Assembly (NCBI RefSeq): GCF_009391885.1
Contig: NZ_VZII01000003.1
Span: 62,001 to 126,000, forward strand
Source: Pseudomonas sp. MN1F
Lineage (GTDB): Bacteria > Pseudomonadota > Gammaproteobacteria > Pseudomonadales > Pseudomonadaceae
Reading direction: 5' to 3'
Length of the DNA: 64,000 nucleotides
Part shown: positions 19,636 to 29,115 of the stretch, piece after piece
How positions within the stretch are numbered: the first letter of the stretch is position 1
Layout: each line of letters begins with the position of its first letter
The notes under the pieces: generated by a model
Database searches by the model: none
Seen by the model: the letters and a program-made list of their open reading frames with translations, nothing else
Told to the model about the DNA's origin: nothing
Made by a program: the position numbers and the translations under genes

Positions 19636-20568
19636 TCAGTAACCCCGGGCGAAATCGACTTCGCCACGCAACCCCTGCCCCTCTGCATACGCCCGCACAT
19701 TCCCGGCAAACAACCGCACCATTGCCGCCGGCGAGGTGGGCGCCGAGCTGTGTCCGGTCAGCAACAAGCCCCAGGCAGTCCAGAACGGATGCCGTTGCGG
19801 CAGCGGCTCCTGCCGGCACACGTCGATCACCGCCCCGGCCAGATGCCCCTGCTTCAGCGCCTCGACCAGGTCAGCATCGACCACCGCCGCGCCACGCCCA
19901 GCGTTGATGAACAGCGCCGTGGGCTGGAAGCACTGGAACAGCGCCGCGTCATACAGGTCATGGGTTGCCGGCGTGTCCGGCAGCAGGTTGAGCACGTAAT
20001 CCACTTGCCCGACCAGGCGCGGCAAATCCGCCAGCGCCGCCACTTCGACAAACGGCGCCTGCTCGCGGGCGCTGCTGGCAATGCCGTAAAGGCTCACGCC
20101 AAACGGCGCGAGGAACTCGGCCACCCGCTGGCCGATATCGCCGGTACCGACGATCAGCACCTTGCGCCCTTCCAGGGTGCGCCCCGGGCGGTCATCCCAA
20201 CGTCGCTCGACCTGGCTGACCAGGCGCGACAACACTTCGCGCTCATGGCCGAGCATGTAGGTCAGCATGTACTCGGCCATCACCTGGCCGAAGATGCCTA
20301 CGGCGCGGGTCAGGCGGTAGTCTCGCGGCAGCCCTTCGGCCAGCAATGGCGTGATGCCGGCCCAGGTGGACTGCATCCACTGCGGTTTGTGGCCCTGGCG
20401 CAGCAGGCTCGCCAGCAGATCCGGCTGGCCCAGCCAGACCGGGCACTGCGGTGCCTGGCGGGCCAGTTCGGCGGAATCGTCGCTGGTCAGGACTTGCAGC
20501 TGCGGCATAGCTTCGCGCAACAGTTCGGCATATCGAGCATGATCATGCTCAGCAATCAGTACCCGCAT
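19636..20568 (-). CDS. D-2-hydroxyacid dehydrogenase (GhrA-like)
   Basis: A 310-residue NAD(P)-dependent dehydrogenase. The dinucleotide fold starts at KVLIVGTGDIGQRVAEFLA. The catalytic arginine is in ALFINAGRGAAVVDADLV, the glutamate in VCRQEPLPQRHPFW and the histidine in LLTGHSSAPTSP. It resembles glyoxylate/hydroxypyruvate reductase A. It lies 2 bp past ycgL, forming a minus-strand run rnd-ycgL-dehydrogenase. Confidence 0.9.
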   Translation of the reverse strand: MRVLIAEHDHARYAELLREAMPQLQVLTSDDSAELARQAPQCPVWLGQPDLLASLLRQGHKPQWMQSTWAGITPLLAEGLPRDYRLTRAVGIFGQVMAEYMLTYMLGHEREVLSRLVSQVERRWDDRPGRTLEGRKVLIVGTGDIGQRVAEFLAPFGVSLYGIASSAREQAPFVEVAALADLPRLVGQVDYVLNLLPDTPATHDLYDAALFQCFQPTALFINAGRGAAVVDADLVEALKQGHLAGAVIDVCRQEPLPQRHPFWTAWGLLLTGHSSAPTSPAAMVRLFAGNVRAYAEGQGLRGEVDFARGY

Positions 20569-20570
20569 GA

Positions 20571-20864
20571 TCAGACCGGGTCGTTACGGCGCAGCAGCTC
20601 TTCGGGCAAGTGCTCGATGTACTCGTCCTCGGCCGGTGGCATCTGCAGGTGATAACCCTGGGTCTCGAGGTTTTCCAGCACCTTGGCGATGTCCTCGCGG
20701 GCCAGCTGGCGCTCCGGCGTCAACACCAGGTCGAAGGCGTGCACAGGCTTGCCAAAGAAGGGCAACAGCGCCTCAGGCACGCGCTCCAGGCCTTCGGCCT
20801 TGAGCACGTAGAGGTACATTTCGTTCTTGCGTGGGCTCTTGTAGATCGAACAGATACGTTTCAT
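20571..20864 (-). CDS. ycgL: YcgL domain-containing protein
   Basis: A 97-residue protein beginning [20 protein letters not shown], with [18 protein letters not shown] and a C-terminal [12 protein letters not shown]. This is the YcgL fold of gammaproteobacteria, role unknown. It overlaps the 3' end of rnd by 4 bp (translational coupling). Confidence 0.93.
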   Translation of the reverse strand: MKRICSIYKSPRKNEMYLYVLKAEGLERVPEALLPFFGKPVHAFDLVLTPERQLAREDIAKVLENLETQGYHLQMPPAEDEYIEHLPEELLRRNDPV

Positions 20865-21994
20865 TGCTTGTCTCCGGCACCTGCCAGGTCGTCCAGCAGG
20901 GCCTGGCCCATCCGCTCACGGCGCCAGCCGCGCAGCGAATCGGGCAGTTGATAAGGGCCGTTCGGGTAGCCGCTCTTGAGCAGGGCTTCCAGGGCTTTCT
21001 TGCGCAGCATCAGCTCCGGGGCGATCCCCAGGCGCTCGCCTTCGGCCTGGCCGATGGCACGCAGGCGCTTGAGGATACCGGCGGCTTCGATCGGCAGCGG
21101 CTCAGGCAGCGGCTGTGGCCATTGCTCGGGCGGCAGGTTGCCGGCGCGCTTGATCAGCTCGAGCAGGAGGGCGCCGTCCTGGCGGATGGTGCGCGGGTGC
21201 ATTTCGTCAATCTTGGCCAGGGCCGACAGGTTGTCCGGCTGGCTCTTGGCCATGGGCCACAGCGAGTGTTCCTTGAGGATGCGGTTGCGCGGCACATCAC
21301 GGCTGCGCGCTTCACGCTCGCGCCAGGCGCACAGTTCGCGCAGCACCGCCAGTTGCTGGCGGCCCAGCTTCCAGGCGAGCTTGACGTCGCGGTACAAGGT
21401 CTCGGGTTCGACTTCACGGCGCAGCGCGGCCACCAGTTCGGCGCCGTCGTCCAGCACCCAGGCGTACTTGTCGCCGGACAGGCGTGGCTGCAGGGCGGCG
21501 AACAGTTCGGCCAGGTGCACGGCATCTTCGGCGGCGTAGCTGACCTGGGTTTCCGACAGCGGGCGCTGCAGCCAGTCAGAGCGGGTTTCGCCCTTGGGCA
21601 GCTCGATGCCCAGCACTTCCTGCACCAGGCGCGAATAGCCCATGGAGAAGCCCAGGTTCAGGTAACCGGCTGCCAGCTGGGTGTCGAACAACGGTTGCGG
21701 CAGCTTGCCGGTCAGGCGCAGCAGCACTTCGAGGTCTTCGCTGCAGGCGTGCAGCACCTTGACCACGTTGCTGTCGTCGAGCAGTTCGCCCAGCGGCTGC
21801 CAGTCGCCGATCAGCAGCGGGTCGATGAGGAAAGCCCGCTGCCCGTCGCCAACCTGGACCAGGCCGGCTTTCGGGTAGAAGGTGTCGACCCGCATGAACT
21901 CGGTGTCGAGCGCCACGAAGGGCAGTTCGCGCCACTTGCGGCAGTGTTCGGCCAGGGTCTGGTCGTCACGGATCCAGTGTATTTCGATGGCCAC
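20861..21994 (-). CDS. rnd: ribonuclease D
   Basis: A 377-residue 3'-5' exonuclease that trims tRNA 3' ends. The DEDD residues are in [29 protein letters not shown] and [14 protein letters not shown]; an HRDC domain (about residues 210-290, [17 protein letters not shown] region) follows. A GTG start giving [11 protein letters not shown] is preferred, since GGGAGAG stands just before it; a TTG five codons upstream is the alternative. Confidence 0.94.
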   Translation of the reverse strand: MAIEIHWIRDDQTLAEHCRKWRELPFVALDTEFMRVDTFYPKAGLVQVGDGQRAFLIDPLLIGDWQPLGELLDDSNVVKVLHACSEDLEVLLRLTGKLPQPLFDTQLAAGYLNLGFSMGYSRLVQEVLGIELPKGETRSDWLQRPLSETQVSYAAEDAVHLAELFAALQPRLSGDKYAWVLDDGAELVAALRREVEPETLYRDVKLAWKLGRQQLAVLRELCAWREREARSRDVPRNRILKEHSLWPMAKSQPDNLSALAKIDEMHPRTIRQDGALLLELIKRAGNLPPEQWPQPLPEPLPIEAAGILKRLRAIGQAEGERLGIAPELMLRKKALEALLKSGYPNGPYQLPDSLRGWRRERMGQALLDDLAGAGDKQ

Positions 21995-22083
21995 AAGGCT
22001 CTCCCACAAACATTGGCGCGCAGTATATACGGCGCGGGCCCTGCTGGTGAAACCTGCGCCATCCCTGGATTAGATGAACGGCC

Positions 22084-23727
22084 TCAACGCTGGGCGGCCA
22101 ACCACGGCCGGCAGCTGGCAAACATGTCCAGCGACTGCTGGTAGACCTCGGTGTGCACCTGCAGCAGGCCCAGCATCGAGTGGAACAGGTTGTCCTGCGA
22201 CAGCGGCGCATCGCTGAGCTTGGCCATGCAGTCGGTGTCGATGCCGAAGTCCTCCTTGTAGCTGTCGGAGAACCAGGTCAGCAGTGGCACATGCTTCTGT
22301 TGTTCCGGGGCAATGGCATACGGGGTGCCGTGCAGGAACAGGTTGTACTCGCCCAGCGACTCGCCATGGTCGGACAGGTAGATCATCGCCGTATCGACCT
22401 TGTCCTGCTTGCTGCGCAGGGTATCGATCAGCGAGGACAACACCTTGTCAGTGTAGGCCAGGGTGTTGTCGTAGCCGTTGATGATTTCCTGCTCGCTGCA
22501 CTGGTTCAGCGCGTTGCTCTGGCACACCGGGGTGAAACGCTCGCCGTCTTTGGGGTAGCGCTTGAAATACTCGGGGCCGTGGCTGCCCATCTGGTGCAGC
22601 ACCAGCACGGTGTCCTTGTCGAGGTTGTCGATCAGCTCGCCCAGGCCTTGCAGGAGGATTTCGTCATGGCACTCACCGCCAGCGCACAGCTGCGGGTCCT
22701 TGAGGTTGCTGACATCGATGAACTGCACGCGGTCGCAGGTGCCCTTGCAGCCCGACTGGTTGTCGCGCCACTGCACGGCCAGGCCGGCACGCTGGAGGAT
22801 GTCCAGCAGCCCTTCACGGTTCTTCGCCACGCGGGCGTCGTAATCCTTGCGTTTCATGCCGGAGAACATGCACGGCACAGAGACGGCGGTTTCAGTACCG
22901 CAGGAATGCACATCGGAGAAACTCAGCAGGCCCTGTTCCTTGGCCAGGTTCGGGGTGGTATCGCGCGGATAGCCGAGCACGCCAAAGTGATCGGCACGGG
23001 CACTTTCACCCACTACCAGCACGGTCAGCGATTTGCGCTCGTGCTTCTGCCAGGCCACATCGCGCTTGGCATCTTCGCCATAGCTCTGGAACGGGCGCGC
23101 TGCCGTACCCACGCGCTCGTTGACATAACCGATGGTCGCGCCAACGACATTGCTCGGAGTTAGCATCAGGCGCAGTTCGTGATGGTTGCGAAACAGCGAC
23201 GACAGCCCTTGATAATTGACCAGCGCCACCGAGCCCAAAGCCACCACGCAGGCGCCGCTGACCACCAGCTTGCCGAGCAATTCGCGGTGCCACGGGCGGT
23301 AGGCGATCTGCGCTTTCCACAGCACTACCGACGGCAATACGCCGAGCAGCAGAATATAGGCCGCGAACTTCAACGACATCAGATCGCGCACTTCCGAAAC
23401 ATTGGTCTCGGCCATGTTGCGGAACATGCCAGCGTCAATAAGCACGCCGTATTGGTTCATGAAGTAAGCGGCGCTCGCACCACTCACGAACAACACGATC
23501 AATAACGGCTTCAATACATAACGGAAGGCGAACAGCGTCAACACCAGGTTGAACGCGAACAACATCAGCACGGCGAACGCCAGGCTCAGCCAAAGCCCCG
23601 ACATCCCGGCCGGCACCACCTCTTGCAGGTGCCCCCAAAGGAACATGTTGAGACCGACCAGCAGGTAAACGCTGGCCAACAGCGTGACCCATTCAGTCCG
23701 CAGGGATTTGAAGTTGAGCATCGGCAT
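22084..23727 (-). CDS. eptA: lipid A phosphoethanolamine transferase
   Basis: A 547-residue inner-membrane enzyme moving phosphoethanolamine from phosphatidylethanolamine to lipid A phosphates, which lowers surface charge and polymyxin binding. Five N-terminal helices (residues 1-175) are followed by the periplasmic sulfatase-fold domain: VLVVGESARADHFGVLGY, the nucleophile threonine in SCGTETAVSVPCMFSGMK and the metal site in YLSDHGESLGEYNLFLHG. Paired cysteines for disulfides are present. Three closely spaced starts are possible; the ATG giving MPMLNFK was chosen. The upstream region is AT-rich with a ColR-like motif. Confidence 0.9.
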   Translation of the reverse strand: MPMLNFKSLRTEWVTLLASVYLLVGLNMFLWGHLQEVVPAGMSGLWLSLAFAVLMLFAFNLVLTLFAFRYVLKPLLIVLFVSGASAAYFMNQYGVLIDAGMFRNMAETNVSEVRDLMSLKFAAYILLLGVLPSVVLWKAQIAYRPWHRELLGKLVVSGACVVALGSVALVNYQGLSSLFRNHHELRLMLTPSNVVGATIGYVNERVGTAARPFQSYGEDAKRDVAWQKHERKSLTVLVVGESARADHFGVLGYPRDTTPNLAKEQGLLSFSDVHSCGTETAVSVPCMFSGMKRKDYDARVAKNREGLLDILQRAGLAVQWRDNQSGCKGTCDRVQFIDVSNLKDPQLCAGGECHDEILLQGLGELIDNLDKDTVLVLHQMGSHGPEYFKRYPKDGERFTPVCQSNALNQCSEQEIINGYDNTLAYTDKVLSSLIDTLRSKQDKVDTAMIYLSDHGESLGEYNLFLHGTPYAIAPEQQKHVPLLTWFSDSYKEDFGIDTDCMAKLSDAPLSQDNLFHSMLGLLQVHTEVYQQSLDMFASCRPWLAAQR

Positions 23728-23814
23728 TCGCAATCAAGAGTAATTATCACCCCCAGGCCGGATGGCACTGTGGGGAAGTCGGGCGAACTCTAGAAAGCGC
23801 ACCATCAATTTTTC

Positions 23815-23830
23815 GTGAAAAAGACGGTAA
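23815..23830 (-). promoter_or_regulatory. possible ColR-type binding site upstream of eptA
   Basis: Read on the minus strand, TTACCGTCTTTTTCAC lies about 90 bp before the eptA start. Its core TTTTTCAC matches what I recall of the P. putida ColR site, with one mismatch in the 5' half. ColR is reported to control envelope genes of this type. Inference only. Confidence 0.3.
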
Positions 23831-23886
23831 CAAATTCGTAAGCCGATGCATTTTTTTACATTAAATTAACTTCATTCAGCATCCGT

Positions 23887-24252
23887 TCAGCCGGGCAGAC
23901 GCGCCTTGGCGTAGGGTTCCCGGTCGATATCGAGCACTTCGACGCACAGCTGGATATCCACACCGACCTTGGCCGGGATGGCTTCGCGCAATACCTCGAG
24001 CAAGCCGTTAGACAGTTGCTGCTTCACCTCGGGCGAACGCCCGCTGAGGATGGCCAGGCGCACATGGGCGAAGGCCCGCTCACCCGGCGCGATGCCGACC
24101 CGGTACTGGCTGAAGGCCTGGGCCCGGCTCTTGATGTCGGCCTCGTCGGCAAACTGGCCGCTGCCGACCAGGGCGTGGTTCAGGCGCAACAGCAGCACAT
24201 CAACATTGAGCTCGCGCAGGTTGTCGCTGTATTCCAGGTTCAGATGAGGCAT
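23887..24252 (-). CDS. 5-carboxymethyl-2-hydroxymuconate isomerase-like (tautomerase superfamily)
   Basis: A 121-residue protein. The start MPHLNLEYSDNL places Pro at position 2, the catalytic base after Met removal in CHMI/tautomerase enzymes. The family segment ILSGRSPEVKQQLSNGLLEV follows. No homoprotocatechuate pathway genes are nearby, so its substrate here is uncertain. An alternative start six codons upstream would bury the proline and is rejected. Confidence 0.88.
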   Translation of the reverse strand: MPHLNLEYSDNLRELNVDVLLLRLNHALVGSGQFADEADIKSRAQAFSQYRVGIAPGERAFAHVRLAILSGRSPEVKQQLSNGLLEVLREAIPAKVGVDIQLCVEVLDIDREPYAKARLPG

Positions 24253-24369
24253 GGCGCAGGTTCCAGGCACGGGGAAGGATGCGACAGCCTACCCCAGTCC
24301 CCCACCTGCGCAAAGGCGGCTATCCTCAAAGGTCAGGACCTTACCGACAACCCTGACAGAGGTGAAGAA

Positions 24370-24606
24370 ATGCCAGTTCCGCATGATCTGCTCGCTGACC
24401 TGCACGTTACCGCTGACGCATTCCAGGCGCTCATAGACAAGGACCAGAACCTTCACAAGCTGCACAAGGAATACAACACCAAGGACAAGGAGGTGCTGGC
24501 CGCCGAGGCCAACGGCACCAACGACGAGGCGGTCAACCGCCTGCGCAAGGAAAGGCTGCTGCTCAAGGACAAGATCGAACGGATCATTCATCCGCCGAAG
24601 TCCTGA
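24370..24606 (+). CDS. YdcH-family protein (DUF465)
   Basis: A 78-residue helical protein with HDLLADLHVTADAFQALID and HKEYNTKDKEVLAAE, then RLRKERLLLKDKIERII. This is the DUF465/YdcH family, a short coiled-coil of unknown role. GAGGTGAAGAA precedes the ATG. Confidence 0.88.
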   Translation: MPVPHDLLADLHVTADAFQALIDKDQNLHKLHKEYNTKDKEVLAAEANGTNDEAVNRLRKERLLLKDKIERIIHPPKS

Positions 24607-24631
24607 CAACCCTTTATTGAATTCACTGGCC

Positions 24632-24702
24632 TCATCGCGAGCTGCGCTCGCTCCTACAGGATTACACATGCCCCGTAGGAGCGAGCGCAGCTCGCGATAG
24701 CG
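24632..24702. repeat. REP-type inverted pair (second family)
   Basis: Arms TCGCGAGCTGCGCTCGCTCC and its reverse complement face each other around ACAGGATTACACATG-type spacer. They lie between ydcH and the convergent gamma-synthase gene and may also end transcription. Confidence 0.8.
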
Positions 24703-24712
24703 CCAGCAGCCC

Positions 24713-25885
24713 TTACACGGCAGCCGAAGCCTTCAACGCGCCATCGAGGTCTTCGATCAGGTCGCGGTAATCCTCGATCCCCACCGACAACCGCAGCAGG
24801 TTCTCGCTGATGCCCATCTCGCCCTTCTGCGCCGGGCTCAACGAGTTGTGCGACATGCTCCAGGAGTGGTTGATCATGCTCTCCACCCCGCCCAGCGAGT
24901 CGGCCAGCACAAAGATCTGCAGGGCCTCGACCAGCCGGTTGAGCGCCGCCCGGTCACCGCCTTTGACCTTCATCGCCACCACCGCCCCGCCACTGCGCAT
25001 CTGCCGCTGGCACAGCGCATGCTGCGGGTGGCTTTCCAGCCCTGGGTAGAACACCTGCTCGATCTGCGGGTGGCCTTCGAGGAAGCGCGCCACCTGCAGC
25101 GCGTTGGCGCACTGGCGCTCCATGCGCACATCGAGGGTCTTCAGCCCGCGCAGGGCCAGGTAGCAGTCGAACGGCCCCTGGATCGCCCCGACCGCCATGC
25201 TGATCTTGCGCAGCCGCGCCAGCAGCTCGTCATTGGCTGCGACTACCACGCCACCGGTGAGATCGGAATGGCCGCCGATGTACTTGCTCGCCGAGTGCAT
25301 CACCAGGTCCACACCGAGGGTGATCGGGCGCTGGTTCCACGGCGAACAGAAGGTGTTGTCGATGCAGGTGAGGATGCCGCGGGCACGGGCCAGGTCGCAC
25401 ACCGCCTTGATGTCCACCAGGTGCAGCAGCGGGTTGGTGGGCGATTCGATCCAGATCAGCTGGGTCTCGGGCTTGATCGCGGCCGCCACCGCCTCGACGT
25501 CATTGAGGTCGACATAGGTGGTGGTCAGGCCCGAAGTGCGCCCGCGGTAATCTTCAAGGATGCGGAAGGTGCCGCCATAAACGCCATTCATCACCACCAC
25601 GTGGGCGTCCTTGGGCAGCAGCTCCAGCACCGTGGCGGTGGCGTTCACACCCGAGGCACAGGCCACCGCACCGACGCCCTCCTCCAGCGCGGCTACACAG
25701 CTTTCATAGGCATGCCGGGTCGGGTTGCCGACACGGCTGTAGGCGTACTCGGGGTTATCGTCGAGGCTGCGCTTGATATAGGAGCTGGCGGTATAGATGG
25801 GCGGGAAGATGGCGTTATCGGCAACGCTGGATTGCTCGCCGGCGTGGATGGTACGGGTGGCGAAATTACGCGGCTTGTCGGACAT
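24713..25885 (-). CDS. trans-sulfuration PLP enzyme (cystathionine gamma-synthase/lyase or methionine gamma-lyase family)
   Basis: A 390-residue PLP enzyme of the Cys/Met metabolism family. The PLP lysine is in LVMHSASKYIGGHSDLTGG; YSRVGNPTRHAYESCVAALE and IESPTNPLLHLVDI are family signatures. Members differ in reaction (cystathionine synthesis, cleavage, or methionine gamma-lysis) and the sequence does not decide between them. The start MSDKPRNFATRTIHAGE was chosen. A divergent Lrp-type gene suggests amino-acid-responsive control. Confidence 0.88.
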   Translation of the reverse strand: MSDKPRNFATRTIHAGEQSSVADNAIFPPIYTASSYIKRSLDDNPEYAYSRVGNPTRHAYESCVAALEEGVGAVACASGVNATATVLELLPKDAHVVVMNGVYGGTFRILEDYRGRTSGLTTTYVDLNDVEAVAAAIKPETQLIWIESPTNPLLHLVDIKAVCDLARARGILTCIDNTFCSPWNQRPITLGVDLVMHSASKYIGGHSDLTGGVVVAANDELLARLRKISMAVGAIQGPFDCYLALRGLKTLDVRMERQCANALQVARFLEGHPQIEQVFYPGLESHPQHALCQRQMRSGGAVVAMKVKGGDRAALNRLVEALQIFVLADSLGGVESMINHSWSMSHNSLSPAQKGEMGISENLLRLSVGIEDYRDLIEDLDGALKASAAV

Positions 25886-25960
25886 GGTCGGGCCCATTGG
25901 CAGGATTCAAGCCTGCAACTATGGCAACAACCTGGCGCGGCGGCAATGCCAGGCCGATGC

Positions 25961-26003
25961 AGGAAATTTTCCTAGGCCTGGGGTAATCTGGGGAAAATTT
26001 TTC
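25961..26003. promoter_or_regulatory. paired AT-rich dyads between PLP enzyme and Lrp genes
   Basis: AGGAAATTTTCCT (25961-25973) and GAAAATTTTTC (25993-26003) are two near-palindromes about 31 bp apart, three helical turns. That spacing and AT-rich form suit an Lrp/AsnC regulator acting on both divergent genes. Confidence 0.45.
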
Positions 26004-26022
26004 TCGATGGTTTTGCCCTGCC

Positions 26023-26481
26023 ATGGACAGTTTCGACCAACACATCCTCACCCTGCTGCAGCGGGACGCCTCGATCTCGCTCAAGGACCTGGCCGAAGCG
26101 GTCAACCTGTCGACCACGCCATGCTGGAAGCGGGTCAAACGGCTGGAGGAAGACGGTTACATCCTCGGCCGTGTCGCCCTGCTCGACCCCGAACGCCTGG
26201 GGCTGGGGCTGACCGTGTTCGTCCAGCTCAAGACCCAGCGCCACGACAGCGCCTGGCTGGAGCAGTTCGCGGCGACGGTGAAGGGGTTCGAAGAGGTGAT
26301 GGAGTTCTACCGCATGTCAGGCGATTGGGACTACATGCTGCGGGTGGTGGTGGGCGACATCGCAGCGTACGACCGCTTCTACAAGAAGCTGATAACCAGT
26401 ACCGATGGGCTGTCGAACATCACCTCCAGTTTTGCCATGGAGCAGATGAAGTACACCACGGCCTATCCGGTGCATCGGTAG
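26023..26481 (+). CDS. Lrp/AsnC-family regulator
   Basis: A 152-residue regulator. The helix-turn-helix is in SLKDLAEAVNLSTTPCWKRV (residues 20-40) and the RAM ligand-binding domain follows (TVFVQLKTQRHDSAWLEQF, MSGDWDYMLRVVVGDIAAYD). It is divergent from the trans-sulfuration gene, its probable target, and is likely to sense a sulfur or branched amino acid. Confidence 0.93.
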   Translation: MDSFDQHILTLLQRDASISLKDLAEAVNLSTTPCWKRVKRLEEDGYILGRVALLDPERLGLGLTVFVQLKTQRHDSAWLEQFAATVKGFEEVMEFYRMSGDWDYMLRVVVGDIAAYDRFYKKLITSTDGLSNITSSFAMEQMKYTTAYPVHR

Positions 26482-26506
26482 CCGGGGGCCGTAACGCGGC
26501 CCCGGC
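26481..26506. terminator. hairpin terminator between lrp-type gene and molybdoenzyme gene
   Basis: GC-rich hairpin, arms GCCGGGGGCC and GGCCCCGGC around GTAACGC, followed by AAAA. It starts at the last base of the lrp-type stop codon and separates two convergent genes. Confidence 0.6.
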
Positions 26507-26515
26507 AAAATCCAC

Positions 26516-28846
26516 TCAATCAGCGGTGAGCACCGCCTCGATCCGGTTCCCGGCCTTGGCCTTCTCCAGCTTGATCGCGACAAACTTGGACGTCGGCGTG
26601 TAAGTCCCCTCGCCATAACTCTCCAGCGGCACCAGCGGGTTGGTCTCGGGGTAATACGCCGCCGCCTGCCCATCCGGAATGTCGTAGGGCACAAGACGGA
26701 AGCCCGACACCCGCCGCTCGACGCCATCCTCCCACAACGACACCAGGTCCACCTGCTCGCCCGGCTCGAAGCCCAGGCGGCAGATGTCCGCCTCGCTGAC
26801 GAACACCACTTCACGCAGGCCGAATACCCCGCGATAACGGTCATCCAGGCCGTACAGCGTGGTGTTGTACTGGTCGTGCGAACGCAGGGTCTGCAGGATC
26901 AGGTCCGGCTTGTCGCCGCGCGCCAGCACCTTGGCGTTGACCAGCTCGGCCGGTAGCGCATGAGGCATGAAGCGTGCCTTGCCGGTGGCCGTGCGGAAGT
27001 TGCGATCAGCCGCATGGTTGCCCAGGTGGAAACCGCCCGGGTGCTGCAAGCGCTCATTGAAGTTGGCGAAGCCTGGGATAACGTCGGCGATCATGCTGCG
27101 AATGCGGCTGTAGTCGGCAACCGCGTACTCCCAGTCGATCGGCTGGTTGCCCAAGGTGGCCTTGGCCATGCCGGCGATGATCCACGGCTCCGAACGCATG
27201 TGCGGCGAGCGCGGGCGCAGCTGGCCATTGGAAAGATGCACCATGCTGAAGGTGTCCTCCACGGTCACGCCTTGCGGCCCCTGGGCTTGCATGTCGATCT
27301 CGGTACGGCCCAGGCAGGGCAAAATCAGCGCATCGCGCCCGGTGACCAGGTGCGAACGGTTGAGCTTGGTGGAGATCTGCACCGTCAGCGCGCAGTTGCG
27401 CAGCGCCGCGTGGGTACGCGGGGTATCCGGCGTAGCTTGGGCAAAGTTGCCGCCCAAGGCGATGAACACCTTGGCCAGCCCCTCTTCCATGGCCTTGATC
27501 GCCAGCACTGCGTTATGCCCGTGGGCACGCGGCACACGGAACTTGAAGCGTTTTTCAATGGCATCGAGCAGCGCCGCCTTGGGCTTCTCGTCGATGCCCA
27601 TGGTGCGGTCGCCCTGCACGTTGCTGTGGCCACGCACCGGCGACAGGCCGGCACCGGGTTTGCCGACGTTGCCGCGCAGCAGCTGCAGGTTGACGATTTC
27701 CTGCACGGTCGGCACTGAATGGCGATGCTGGGTGACGCCCATGGCCCAGCACATGATCACGCGCTCGGCCTTTCGGTACATGCGCGCAGCCAGCTCGATC
27801 TCGGCCAGGGTCAGGCCCGACTGCGTGACGATGTGCTCCCACGAGGTGGCATCCACCGCCGCCAGGTAGTCGTCCAGGCCACTGGTGTGTGCGGCGATGA
27901 AGGCATGGTCGAACACCGCCGGCTCGCCGTTGGCCTGGGCCTCACGCTCCCACTGCAAGAGGAACTTGGCGATACCGCGCATGGCCGCCATGTCGCCGCC
28001 CAGGGCCGGGCGGAAGTAGGCACTGGTGGTCGGCTCGGAGCCGTTGCTGAGCATCTCGAACGGGTGCTGTGGGTGCTGGAAGCGCTCCAGGCCACGCTCC
28101 TTGAGCGGGTTGAAACACACCACCTGGGCGCCGCGCTTGACCGCCTCGCGCAGCGGTTCGAGCATGCGCGGGTGGTTGGTGCCGGGGTTCTGGCCGATGA
28201 CGAAGATCGCGTCGGCCAGCTCCAGGTCGTGGAACACCACGGTGCCCTTGCCCACCCCGAGGGTTTCCGACATGCCGGTGCCGCTGGCTTCGTGGCACAT
28301 GTTCGAGCAGTCAGGGAAGTTGTTGGTGCCGTAGGCACGGACGAACAGCTGGTAGAGGAACGCTGCCTCGTTGCTGGCCCGGCCCGAGGTATAGAACTCG
28401 GCCTGGTCGGCCGAGTCGAGCGCGTGCAGATGCCGGGCGATCAGCTCGAAGGCTTCTTGCCAGCTGGTTTCGACATAGTGGTCGGTGGCCGCGTCGTAGC
28501 GCATCGGGTGGGTCAGGCGGCCTTGATACTCGAGCCAGTAGTCGGTCTGCTCGAGCAACGCGCTGACGCTGTACCGGGCGAAGAACGCCGGGTCCACCGA
28601 GCGGCCGGTAGCTTCCCAGTTCACTGCCTTGGCGCCGTTCTCGCAAAACTTGACCATGTCGCCTTCCGGCGACTCGCCCCAGGCACAGCCCGGGCAGTCG
28701 AAGCCACCGTTCTGGTTGGTCTTGAGCATGGCCCGCAGGTTCTTGAAGGCGTTGTCGCTACCCAGCCAGCTCTTGGTCACGCTCTTCAGCGCGCCCCAGC
28801 CGGCGGCAGGGCCCTTGTAGTCCCTGATGTGTTGGTCCTGGCTCAT
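26516..28846 (-). CDS. YdeP/FdhF-type molybdopterin oxidoreductase
   Basis: A 776-residue cytoplasmic bis-MGD enzyme. The N-terminus has CPGCAWGESPEGD and FCENGAKAV in place of a standard ferredoxin-like [4Fe-4S] domain, as in the YdeP subgroup. Cofactor-binding motifs include IGQNPGTNHPRM, VCFNPLKERGLERF and, near the C-terminus, LQTLRSHDQYNTTLYGLDDR. Members are annotated as formate dehydrogenase alpha chains, but the physiological substrate of YdeP-type enzymes is unsettled; no electron-transfer subunit is encoded nearby. The neighbouring moaA and moaB supply its cofactor. Confidence 0.88.
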   Translation of the reverse strand: MSQDQHIRDYKGPAAGWGALKSVTKSWLGSDNAFKNLRAMLKTNQNGGFDCPGCAWGESPEGDMVKFCENGAKAVNWEATGRSVDPAFFARYSVSALLEQTDYWLEYQGRLTHPMRYDAATDHYVETSWQEAFELIARHLHALDSADQAEFYTSGRASNEAAFLYQLFVRAYGTNNFPDCSNMCHEASGTGMSETLGVGKGTVVFHDLELADAIFVIGQNPGTNHPRMLEPLREAVKRGAQVVCFNPLKERGLERFQHPQHPFEMLSNGSEPTTSAYFRPALGGDMAAMRGIAKFLLQWEREAQANGEPAVFDHAFIAAHTSGLDDYLAAVDATSWEHIVTQSGLTLAEIELAARMYRKAERVIMCWAMGVTQHRHSVPTVQEIVNLQLLRGNVGKPGAGLSPVRGHSNVQGDRTMGIDEKPKAALLDAIEKRFKFRVPRAHGHNAVLAIKAMEEGLAKVFIALGGNFAQATPDTPRTHAALRNCALTVQISTKLNRSHLVTGRDALILPCLGRTEIDMQAQGPQGVTVEDTFSMVHLSNGQLRPRSPHMRSEPWIIAGMAKATLGNQPIDWEYAVADYSRIRSMIADVIPGFANFNERLQHPGGFHLGNHAADRNFRTATGKARFMPHALPAELVNAKVLARGDKPDLILQTLRSHDQYNTTLYGLDDRYRGVFGLREVVFVSEADICRLGFEPGEQVDLVSLWEDGVERRVSGFRLVPYDIPDGQAAAYYPETNPLVPLESYGEGTYTPTSKFVAIKLEKAKAGNRIEAVLTAD

Positions 28847-28932
28847 GCGGTCAAATCCTCACGCGGCATGGAAATGTTCACCGAATCGATCTGCCCGGTG
28901 TTTTTTCCAGCCTATGGAGCCCGCCCCAGAGC

Positions 28933-28961
28933 CGTCCAATCGAAATACCTTACGGCACGAT
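28933..28961. promoter_or_regulatory. LysR-type dyad upstream of molybdoenzyme gene
   Basis: CGTCCAATCGAAAT begins a site in which ATCG and CGAT are separated by 15 bp. The same 14-mer and the same dyad spacing recur at 31628-31656. It lies 87-115 bp before the molybdoenzyme start. Confidence 0.55.
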
Positions 28962-29115
28962 AAGCGCTCTCGATCATGCCCCTCAACCCTTGCCGCGCTT
29001 GGCCTGCAGCCGTGATAGAGGGCATTGATCAAGCAGTCAGGGAAAGCGATTTGACGGGGCTGGCCACAGGCTATAGCTTGGATCCTGTAGCCCCCATTTC
29101 CTTTCGAGCGCCAAC

